From Nageia nagi (Eukaryota > Pinophyta), in NCBI GenBank assembly GCA_050084985.1, contig JBITNC010000001.1:58838001-58902000 (forward strand): a stretch of 64,000 nucleotides of DNA, written 5' to 3'. Position 1 is the stretch's first letter. Each line of letters opens with the position of its first letter. Below the pieces are notes generated by a model. That model did not search any database. It was not told where the DNA came from and saw nothing but the letters and a program-made list of their open reading frames with translations. The position numbers and the translations under genes are program-made. Shown piece after piece: positions 47,511 through 57,360 of the stretch.

Positions 47511-50500
47511 GATATTCTTCTCATTAAATGTAAAGGGGTTGATGTACCTAGCCTATAAGTATATGATCTAGAGTGAGCTTGATGATATCACTCACTCTTT
47601 TGGCATGTTGGATTTTCTCTCTTTACAAGAAGTTAAAATTATTGACTTTATCCTACAATGTACCTATGCTTTTCTCTGTCCATAAGGCCCCTATTTTCAT
47701 ACCAATCATTCCATTGGGAAATGGTATGTCATGACTTTCATTTCTCCTAAATAGAAGTCTAATGTGGTATATTAGGATGTTGACACTTCCAATCATGTTG
47801 GTTAGGTGTTACTCAAAGTTTTTGGTAAAAATTTTAGAATTATTAATATTTCTAGTTCCAATGATTCTGATGATAGAAGAGACTTGTGGCGATGGCTCAC
47901 TTTTTCTCTTCCTTTCACAACTTTGAATTTATACAAGGATTTCAACATAGTTGAAAAACCCTACAACAAGAAAATTCTAACCCCTATGCAATGAAATTTG
48001 GATGAGAGAAAATATTGGTTTTTCATGAAAAATAAACTTAGCATGTTTGACCCCAATATCAATTTTTCCCCTATTGAATTTCTTGAAGCTAAATGGTTTA
48101 TTTGGTCTAATTTAAAAACCAATGCTAATAGAGCTCTCAAATGGGTAGAATAGGATATGTTATCTGAAATTGATATCTTTCATTTTGACAAATGTTCCCT
48201 TGCTTTTCCCTTTATTTTTATTTCTTTTGATACTATTATGTATGACCATGCCCCCATTCTTTTTGTTGTGTCACATGATCAAGCTCTTGTCAAGGTTTTC
48301 CAATCTCAATTTTATTTGAACACCTCTTTACTACATCATCCTTCTATGAGATTTCATACGAATCGAATATTGAACTCAGTCCCTGTACCAACTAGTTCTA
48401 CTAATTGGATTTAATGGTGGGATAATTCTATTATTTGAACCACTAAAGTCCTTCACACCCTTGATATGGAATTTACTATGACAAGATACAAATATAACCA
48501 GGATGTGAAAGCAAATCTTCCTTGTACCATGAGGAGTCTTGAGTCCAATCCTTTTAGTGCCCCTACTTAGGCATATGTTGGTTCTGTTTGTCATGAAATC
48601 AAGAAAGTTAATCTTTATGATGCCAAGGGAGCTCAACTTCACACTTGTTTTAATTGGATTAATGTTGGGGATAAGGTATTTAAAGAGTTCTTTAAGTGCC
48701 TTTTTCCTCCCATAAATGTGTCTCAATTTCAATTTATTTAGTTAGATGGAGTTCACCTTACCTCTCTTTTGGATATCATTTCAACCTTTATTCTTCATTA
48801 CCAGAAGGTTTTTGCCTCTTAGCCTCTTACACCTATTCGTTAGCAAGTCTTGGATGAGTTTTATGTTGTTATACCTCTTAAGATTTCTCAAGCTCATAGG
48901 GAAAATTATGATACTCCTTTATCCTTAAAGAATTTGAAGTTTTCCCTTTCTCATATGGCTAATGAAAAATCTCCTAGTATTGATGGTTTTCCCTATGAGT
49001 TTTATTAAAATTATGGGATATAATTGGATTGTACCTTCTTTAGTTTTATATAGAAGTTATGATCTTTGGAATTTTGGACCCAATGATAAACAAATGTAAT
49101 ATAAAATTCATACCCAAGCTTGGAGATCTTCAATGTATTACCAATTGGCACCTAATTACTCTTTTGGATGTTAGTTATCAAATCATTTCAAAAGCTTTAG
49201 TTCTAAAGTTAAGTCCTATGAGACCTTTGTTTATTCAACTAGAGAAAATAGGTTTTATTAAAGGCTGATATATTTTGTACTATGTTATAGCTATGTGGGA
49301 AAGTATCGAATGAGCATGTTCTTTAGATCAAGATGTTTTGTTCATTAAAATTGACTTTAAGAAGGATTATGATAAGATTGAATGGTATTTCATTACTACC
49401 ATATTTTTAGCTCTTGGTTTTGTCCCATATTTTATTTCTTCTATGAAGATGCTATTTAGAGATGCTTTTATTATTCTTACCATGAATGACTCTTAATTTG
49501 AAAGTATTTCTTTAGCTCACTCTATTTTCCAAGGATTCCTTGTAACACCCTCCTTATTTATCCTATCTACAAAAGCTTTTAGTTACCTTCTTGTGCATCA
49601 AGCCTCTCAAAATCTAATTAAAGAAATTTCCCTTCCTAATTATTAGGTGTAGCTCTTGAAAGGCCATTTTTTTGATGATTCATTTCTTACTCTTTAAGAA
49701 GATAAGAAATCTATGGTTAATGCGTTAAAATGCTTGGATACATTTTATCATGCCTTGGTTCCAATATCTAATTGGAAAAACCTTCTTTTTACAAGCAATA
49801 TATGCATCTTCTCTTGGCTTTCTTTATTCCCTTATAAATGGATCCAAAATGGAGAGGTATTTAGTTTTTTACAAATCCCTTTTTCTTTTCAAGCTTCTCC
49901 TTCTCAACTCTATAATTTTGTAGTTCAAAAGGTTGATAAAAAGTTGACTTATTAGGGATACCAAGAAATTATCTTTAGCTAGGAAGTTTCAAAAATGCTC
50001 AAAAGCCCTTGATTATACCCATGTGTATTACTCTTCTTGTTAGGTCCCTTCCAAATGATGTTACCAAAAGTTAGAAAAGCTCTTGAGGGATTTCATTTAG
50101 GCTTATAATATTCACAAAAGAGGCTTTTTATAGAGTTTCTTAAGACATTTTTTTTCTTCTTGGGTGGCTTGTGTAATTGGCCTATTTGATTATCAAATTT
50201 AGGGTTTTTCTCTATGGGTGAAGTGGATTATGAGAGCTTTGGATGGGGATCAATATTAAAATATTAATTTTCTTCACTGTATTTCTTCAGGTCTTCCCTT
50301 TAGAAAAAATGTTTCGAAAGGGTTAAGTTTTCAAACCCTCCTCACTACTCTAATTACTATTAAAATCTCAAGATATTTTGATATTAAGAGTATTTGGAAG
50401 GAATAGGAATCTCTTAAGCCTTGAATTACTTGGCATATATATAATATGTTGGTAGGAGCTTATCTAGTGGGTTCGAGCTATATGTTTTCATAAGAAAGGA

Positions 50501-50765
50501 ATTGATTCTCTTTAACATTTTTTTATTTCTAAACAAGGAATTGGTACTCTATAGAATTTTTTCAAAGAATTTATGGCCTCAAAATAGATGATAAAGATAC
50601 CTTTGATGTGGTTGTGGATAGGGCACCTTTCTCTATTTTGAATAAAATCAGTAATCATTTTCAAAAGCCATGGTGGTATGACTAGTTCTAGTTAAAAAAC
50701 ATGAACCTTGTATGATTAATTACCCCTTCCAAGTGTGGAAGTAACTTAGTGTAGATTCTTTTACC
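47511..50765 (+). pseudogene. LINE L2, ORF2 (endonuclease-RT) remnant
   Basis: Plus-strand ORF2. Endonuclease: SLNVKGVDVP at 47.53 kb, LDFLSLQEVKI at 47.61 kb (catalytic Q-E-x-K), then SEIDIFHFDKCSLAFPFIF and DHAPILFVV at 48.16-48.27 kb (D-H motif). RT: ANEKSPSIDGFPYEFY at 48.96 kb, FVKG-like IGFIKG at 49.25 kb, FIKIDFKK-like block at 49.35 kb, HSIFQGF.VTPSLFIL at 49.52-49.57 kb, then KGHFFDDSFLTL at 49.66 kb, the F-A-D-D site as FFDD. C-terminal: FLQIPFSFQASPSQLYNFVV at 49.86-49.94 kb and KISNHFQKPWWYD near 50.66 kb. About 1,080 codons, many stops. No poly(A) tail seen, so the 3' end is unclear. Confidence 0.88.
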
Positions 50766-51333
50766 AGATTAATGTAATGAAGTAAGAAAAAGAAAAGTTC
50801 ATTTATTCTTTCCCCATCACATCCATTTTGGTCACCTTAGATTGCTTTTTAGAATAAAGGGAGAGCATAAGTGGAGAAGATAGAAAACCATTAAGTAAAT
50901 TAGCTTATTTGTTTGTATGATCTCTTCCCAAACAAATAAGAAATAAATATACTTTTGAGAATTAAACAAATAAACATAAAAAATAATGCATGTTCTTATT
51001 GATATTCAATACCCTACCCTATACGTATTATGAGCATAGGGATCACAAATAAGATGTTTAGTTTTGATCCTCAATCTTAATTCCTAAGTTATGCTTATGG
51101 TATTGAAAATAATAAAAATTAGACCTTCTATTCTAAATTACTAGAATTTTGACATAGTCACTGAATCTGATATGCAGTCACTCGTGATTCTACAACTCAA
51201 ACTTGGAAAAATATAGAACATAAAGAATGAAATCAACCTTACTACTACACAAAACAAACTTACAAAAACAACATAAAGATATGAAAAACCTCCTACATCT
51301 TGTCACTAATGTTGTTTGCATGCAAGGGGCCCT
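50766..51333. other. Unassigned; presumed start of E5 interior
   Basis: AT-rich. If E5 is read on the minus strand, this would be its leader after the primer-binding site. No gag motif was found before LINE L2 begins, so E5 is truncated or the boundary is elsewhere. Confidence 0.4.
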
Positions 51334-51346
51334 CCTTCTAGTGCCA
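51334..51346 (-). other. E5 primer-binding site
   Basis: The minus strand reads TTTTGGCACTAGAAGGAGGG right after the LTR end, similar to TGGCGCTAGAAGGAGGG-type sites of plant gypsy elements with one G-to-A change. Confidence 0.6.
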
Positions 51347-51349
51347 AAA

Positions 51350-52056
51350 TGTTGTACTCAAAAAGTAACCATGTTAGCAAACAAGACAAGACATTTCATG
51401 ACCAATATTTTTCTTTATTACTCATGAATAGAACTCAATGATGTAATTACAAATTTGTTTTTATTTGTTTCCTTGCATAAAGAATTTTTTCAAAATAATA
51501 TTTGGCCTTTGTAGGCTATTTTCAATGTCTACAAGCCTAAAAAATTATCTTCTGAAACTTGCAAAAAATCTAGATATCTTTATTCTCTTCAATTCTTTTT
51601 TGGATTTGTCTATTCAATTTTGTTGCTCTACACATGTACCCTGCACACATGTGAATAGAAAAAATATAAAACATAAATGTTCATATCATGAGATAAGCAT
51701 TAAAAATGAAGATAAACAAGCATGTGAATACTTGAAACATTGACATATTAATCTCTATAAACTTAGATGTGTTTTGAAAGAGTAACCTTACTTTCAAATT
51801 GGATCCCTTACTTCATTATAGAAGGCATTATTTATAGGTTTCAAAAATAGGAAAAGTTTCCAATTTTGAAACAAAAATTAGGATAGAAAAGCCTATCTAA
51901 CTTTATCATGGCTATGATTCGAAGCTGATATGTGCAGGATGGATGATGAGTCATCTGTTATCCCTTGATTTCTTCCCAAGAAGCTTCAAGAGTTATTGTT
52001 TTTATTTTGCTTTTTCCAATTAAGAGTTGCTAGCATTTAGGTATCGGATGCCAACA
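51350..52056 (-). repeat. E5 LTR (gypsy-type, single copy in window)
   Basis: About 707 bp with perfect 5-bp inverted ends on the plus strand, TGTTG ... CAACA, next to a primer-binding site on the inner side. A TATA-like CCTATAAATAAT lies on the minus strand at 51828-51838. The partner LTR is not in the window. Boundaries are inferred from the ends and the primer site only. Confidence 0.6.
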
Positions 52057-52174
52057 TTTGACCTTATTCATGAATAATTAAATTTGGACACTAGTGATTG
52101 GTAGACTATAGGAAACTTTTTAATTTTACTTTAATTTTTTTAACTCCTTCACTTGTCGAAAGAAGGGTTATTTT
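52057..52174. other. Flank between E5 and R2
   Basis: Short AT-rich spacer; nothing recognised. Confidence 0.5.
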
Positions 52175-52708
52175 TGGGTGTCTATACTTTTGGGTATTTA
52201 TAAATGTCACTTATTGAGAATGGAATCTTATTATTACTTAAGAAAATATCTATTATCCATATTCATGATTATATGCTTGGTTCCATTTATCATCATATCT
52301 ATTATCATTGTATCATGTTGGTAGAACTTATTCTATTAGAATGCTAGCACTCATGATAAAGTGCACACCCATGTTGAAGTGCGCACTTGCATTGAGTTTT
52401 TTGAGCCTAGTGCCCATGCTAGGATTCTTTCTGCTATTGGTCATGGCATTCACATAAGAAGATCATTCTCTTTGAAAATTGCATCCAATATATTTTTAGT
52501 CTCCACACAAGTAAGGACACAAAAGTATTTATCTTACACTTGATTCCATTTCTTTAGTGTGTGTATTCATTTTACATCCTAACATCAATGTCATTCATAA
52601 TTCTATCTCTGCATTGCTATTTCTATTTATTCATGTATGTTTATTTAAGTTAAATAACTTAGATATTATGTACTTAAATATTTATGTGTATTTAGTTCAT
52701 TTAGGCCA
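52175..52708 (+). repeat. R2 LTR, unbroken copy
   Basis: About 535 bp on the plus strand. It matches the minus-strand copy that E0 split (11849-11724 then 3689-3300). It reads through the E0 insertion point as CATATCTATTATCATTG near 52.29 kb. Homology runs about 30 bp past the LTR into a shared leader (TAGGTGGACCAAAACA). Short open frames inside it are chance. Confidence 0.65.
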
Positions 52709-53099
52709 AAATCTTAGGTGGACCAAAACAAATATCAACAAGATCTTTAAGAAAGGTATGCATTATAACTAATGTTTATAAATAAAGAATGGACCTATCT
52801 TCTTGGATTTAATAAAAACTCTTTACTCATCCACACTATGCCATTATTTCACCTTGGAAATGGATTGAAATGATCCAAAATATAATAATTGCATTGGATA
52901 GGATAAATAGCTTGTTAATTGTGCAATAACCTTCACTAGCTTTATCTCTTATCCTCAATCTTAATTGTGAACATAGTTAAGTTGTACATTGGAATTCTTT
53001 GCAATCTTGTAATGAGAAAATATCCTTGAATTATTCAAATTTCTTTATCCATACCTATTGAGAAGACCTGGTGATTGATTAACCATTTTAAATTCTTTA
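52709..53099. other. Unassigned spacer
   Basis: First ~30 bp match the R2 leader; the rest is AT-rich with no recognised feature. Confidence 0.5.
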
Positions 53100-53335
53100 T
53101 TATCTATGTCCAAAATAGATGTAATCTTAATCAAACTTTCCAACACAAGAATAATTATCTTGTACTTCTTTCCTAAAGGAAATTTTGCTTCCATGATGGA
53201 TGCCCTCATAAATATCTGCATTATGTGTAGCAACATAATTGATGATGCATATTGAATGTTATGCTCTACAAGAATCTTTCCATCTTCCAACTAATTACCT
53301 TTGAATAATAATATTATCTACTAAGCAAGAGTAAT
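53100..53335 (-). pseudogene. Polyubiquitin-like pseudogene fragment
   Basis: The minus strand reads FKGN.LEDGKILVEHNIQYAS followed by a Leu-His block, aligning with the ubiquitin segment [25 protein letters not shown]; the Gln codon CAG has become TAG. The frame continues through a degenerate R-G-G-like junction into KIIILVLES and IDNKEF, matching KTITLEVES and IQDKEG at the start of the next ubiquitin unit. This head-to-tail order is that of polyubiquitin. It begins exactly at the E6 LTR edge, where the preceding residues (ITLA..) correspond to the IPPDQQ region with both Gln codons turned to TAG. About 75 codons; no promoter, intron or second end seen. Not functional. Confidence 0.72.
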
Positions 53336-54004
53336 TGTTAACATAAAGCAAGAAGGAGAATCAATAGACAAGTTAAATTGTACACAAACAAAACATAATT
53401 CTACCTAGCCTTCAATGGAGATTATATAAGAAAGAAATAATACAATATGTCCAATATAATATTAGTAATGTATCTAGATACAGAGCTTAAATATAAATGA
53501 ATAAACTCATGTCATAATACTAGCAATAAATGGAATAACAAAGCATGCATAGAAGCATAATATAACATTCACACAATTATTATAAGTAATGAATTATATT
53601 AATTCACATGATTGTATATTAACCATCTCCTTCTACAAAGCACACTCAATACCCTACTGCCAATGTTCAACATACAAAGCTCTCTACAACCTTGCTCTCA
53701 TTACTAACTATGTTCAAATTTAGACTCTCTACCACTCAACACTTTTATTCTCTCGGGATGCTCTCACATTCACACTCAATATAGATTCTAAGCACATTGT
53801 TATATTCATATAAAATAAAGTACATCTATATATAGAAATGATTCATAGAGTTTGTAATAAAGTAGAACTTTATTTACTCACATGGAACAGTGAATTGATC
53901 AACAAATATTTGGTTGGTAGGAAGATTTGTTAGTTTCTTAGTCTATAACTAATTTGGTTTGTGGTCATACTTTTCATGCCTTCCACACTTAGTTATCATC
54001 ATCA
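53336..54004 (-). repeat. E6 3' LTR
   Basis: About 669 bp; plus-strand edges TGTTAACATA and ATCATCATCA. A TATA-like CTATATATAG is at 53825-53834. The minus strand next to it reads CAAGTGGGATATTAT (polypurine tract, 54005-54019). Confidence 0.75.
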
Positions 54005-54019
54005 ATAATATCCCACTTG

Positions 54020-55335
54020 AAAACTATGGCTAAGTATGCAACCCAAATTTTATGTGCACCATTTGAATTTCAAAGTACTTATTAACTTTATCAAGGTATC
54101 AATTATGTTTTTTTTTTAATCATCACCTTATACAAATTTATTTCACCTTCTTCAATCATTTATCTGATAAAGCGAAATCTTACCCTGATGTGCTTGGTCC
54201 TACTATGGAATTTTAGATTAACAAAAAGATCAATAACACTCTTATTATCACACTATAATGAAATTGGGCCTTCTTACACACCAAGATCTTAACATAACAA
54301 CTTGAGCTATACAAATTCCTTGCAAGCCTTTGATGCAACAATATGCTTAGCCTTTGTTGTTGATTGAGCAACAACTTCTTACTTCATCAACTAAGGGATC
54401 CTCAAGATAATTCAAATATATATATGCACTTATGTCCTTACAACCATCCACATCTCTTACAAAATTAACATCTACATAGCCCTTAAATTGGCTATCACCC
54501 ATAACTCTATAACATATTGCAACATGTTTTGTTTGTTGAAGATATTAAAAGATCCTCTTCATACCTACCCAATGTTGCCATCCTAGATTTGATATAAACT
54601 AGCTCATTAACCCCACTATATAAGCAAAATATAAATGTGTACATACCATTGGATACATCAACTTGCAAACTGTAATTGCTTATGGCATCTTTTCCATTTT
54701 CTCCTTTTCAGTTGTTATCTTTGGGCATTATTCAATGGACAATGTTGCACCCTATGCAAATGAAGTGATAATTAGCTTGCATTTTTCCATTCCAAATTAT
54801 TTCAACATATTAACCACATATTTCCTTTATCTAATCTAAAACTTTCTGTTTGTTCGGTCCCTCTTGATCTCAATGCCAAGAAAGTAGTGAAGAGCTCCTA
54901 AGTCCTTCATGTCAAACTTCTTTGATATTTTTGCTTTCATCTTTTGAACCGCCTACTGTGAATTACTAATAAGAAGTATGTCATCAATATACAATACAAG
55001 AATAACAAATCTACTTGAATCCTTCAAGTAGTATATGCAATTATCAACATTACATCTTACAAATCCATGCCTAATCATGTAATGGTCAAATCTCTTGTAC
55101 CATTATCTTGGTGACTACTTCAAGCCATATAATGACTTCTTTAGTTTGCAAACTTGATTGGTCCCATTGGTTTGAAACTCCTCTAGCTACTTCACATAGA
55201 TATCTCCCTTTAAATCACCATGAAGGAATGTTGTCTTCACATCCATTTATTCAATTTCCCAATCTCTCATTATTGCCATTGCTAACAAGAGTCTAACAAC
55301 ACTATCTATGCATACCAAATGCAAATTAAAAATTA
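54020..55335 (-). pseudogene. E6 reverse transcriptase and RNase H
   Basis: Minus-strand copia pol end. MDVKTTFLHGDLKGDIYVK near 55.22 kb, CKLKKSLYGLK near 55.14 kb, active site FVILVLYIDDILLIS near 54.98 kb (YIDD for YVDD), DLGALHYFLGIEI near 54.87 kb, YRVMGDSQFKGYVD near 54.49 kb for the RNase H start, and LQCDNKSVIDLFVNLKFHSR followed by TKHI at 54.2-54.27 kb, the copia C-D-N-x-S-A ... H-x-R-x-K-H-I end. About 430 codons. A frameshift and a few stops. Cut off upstream of the first RT block. Confidence 0.9.
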
Positions 55336-56320
55336 CAATCATCTTCATATGGTAACATTTATAAATGCTTGTTATCATTTTTTATAATAAATAATCAATT
55401 AAATATTTATTCACTTTGTAACAATACTTTGTTTGTAAAAAATTAATTATAAAAGAATTTATATATTCTATAAGTAAGAATGTAATTATAAAAAAGTAGA
55501 TATTTTTTTTTTGATTTTAAAATATTATATATTATATCTCTCTAAATTTTAAAACATCATTATCTAAATCTTAAATTTATATCTATGAATATTAATAAAA
55601 ATAATTACATATTAATTATTTAATATTAAAATAAATTTGAATTGATAATTATTACAAAAATAGTAACTATGCAAGAGAGGTGTCTTAAAATGGAAACCTA
55701 GGGAAAGGAAGGACTCAATTGTCTTAATGTTATACTTTTAAACGAAAATAAAAATGAAAATTGATCCATTAATAAATTTAATATTATTAAAATTAATTTT
55801 AATAAATTTAGAATCATAATAATTTTATTATATTTAAAAAATAATTGAAACAATTAAAACATTTAAATAAATAATTAAATACTTCAAAAAAATCATAAGA
55901 TAAAATATTTATTACATTTTTATTTATAATTTTTATTATATTTTTATTTAATAATATTTTATGTAAAATATCAAAATATTTAAGATAGATACTCTTAAAA
56001 TGATATGTTAACTTATTTTGTAGATATATATTTAAGATATCGGAACTACTTTAATTTAATAGATAATTTAAAATTTACTAAAAAAATAATAATTTTAATT
56101 TTCAATATAAATTTATAGAATTGTACACCATCTCATTACAACTAACTCCGTTACATTTATTAAAGTTCAATAAATTCATTTATGCAAAATACAACTCAAT
56201 ATAATCCTTTATCACAATTACTTAATCAAGATTAAAATTTAAACTTAATATTTTTTAAATAAAAAACCTTAATACACATCTACTCTCCAAGTTTTACATT
56301 ATTAAATTATATCATCTAAA
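55336..56320. other. Very AT-rich stretch without features
   Basis: Long runs of A and T with almost no G or C, far more extreme than the flanking elements. No coding or repeat structure recognised; may be old intergenic DNA or a matrix-attachment-like region (speculation). Confidence 0.6.
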
Positions 56321-56329
56321 ATAAAAGTT

Positions 56330-56480
56330 AAAACTGTCAAGGGAGATTTCAGGTTCAAAATTCGCTCCTCATATCATGTGGATATGCTAAGTTCAACCGA
56401 TGGATGACCATGTTGATGTCGATGAGACTGGATATGATTCCCGAATAACTTTGACTGAAAAGAACCCTTCAAATACATAA
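56330..56480 (+). mobile_element. Possible SINE remnant
   Basis: TCAAGGGAGATTTCAGGTTCAAAATTC-like sequence (split here as CAAGGGAGATTTCAGGTTC and AAAATTCGCTCC) resembles the region around the B box (GGTTCGAANNC) of tRNA-derived plant SINEs. No clear A box, tail or target duplication. Low confidence. Confidence 0.3.
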
Positions 56481-56589
56481 TCTTATTTGAAAAAATTAAC
56501 TGAAAAAGTAATTTCATAAAAAAAAATTAAAGTATTTTTGTAATTTCATTAGAGATGTTTTTGTAAATTTCTTTGAAGGACTTTGAAAT

Positions 56590-57360
56590 TAATGCATATA
56601 CATATGGTTAGTGTTACGAATGTCCGGACTGGAGACCTTAATACCCTGAAAAGCCGTGCTTATGACTCGGATTATCTACTCGTATTCGAAGAATGCGTTG
56701 TTAATAGATTGAAGGATATCAAGACTTGATCAGAACAAGTAGGATGAATTCTTCTCTCGTCCTTGCGTGGTATTGGGACTTCTACGAAGTTTCCACGAGC
56801 CATGCAGTCGAGAAAAATTGGAGTCCCTATTGGAGAGAAAGGATGGGCCGCCGACGCCACCCTCCATGACCGAATGCATAAAGAAGCATCAGCCACTGCT
56901 TTATTTCCAAAACGATGGACGTTGATAGGTTGTGAATTAATATTTGAGGTGATGTGCCATCTTTCGTGATCCTCTGTACGTCAATTCGAATAGGTAATGC
57001 AGGCTCAATAAAGATGGCACTGCAGGTAGTCAAATTAGTACTCGATCTGCTTGGGGTCGATTTTTGTCTTGAAATATCTTTAGTAATTTGTTATTTGGAA
57101 TAGTCAAATTCTGAACACCCATCCAGTCCTCAAATCGCCCTCTCTCTGATTGAGTAAAGGAGAAGACGAAGAATTCACCATGCCTGAGATTTCTATCAAT
57201 TTCTTCTTCTCGCAATACGTCATAAAAGTTTGTTTTGAAAGGTACTCAAGTTTTGTTGGTTACAGATTTGAATCTTTGGTGACAGATTTGAGAAATTCTT
57301 CTTATCAGATAAGCTTAATATGTCGTGATTTTTGGATGAAAAAGATTTTATATTACTAAA
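56590..57360. other. GC/CpG-richer island, possible host low-copy DNA
   Basis: About 0.77 kb with clearly more G+C and many CG dinucleotides (GCCGCCGACGCC near 56.85 kb), in contrast to the CpG-poor elements around it. Open frames occur on both strands: plus 56763-56969 and 57150-57359, minus 56672-56896, 56827-57033 and 57030-57215. None shows a domain I know. The ATG at 57180, preceded by a pyrimidine-rich then purine-rich leader, could be a first exon. Bordered on the right by the 3' end of LINE L3. It might be a host gene fragment or an undecayed low-copy insertion. Confidence 0.4.

Larger units (their letters stand above)
53336..55335 (-). mobile_element. E6: 5'-truncated Ty1/copia element
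   Basis: Minus-strand RT and RNase H followed by a polypurine tract and a 3' LTR. The 5' part (LTR, gag, protease, integrase) is missing. Different family from E3/E4 by LTR sequence. Confidence 0.85.

Noticed and set aside
55336-56320. Organelle DNA insertion
   Set aside because: The AT richness is extreme, but no plastid or mitochondrial gene motif is present.
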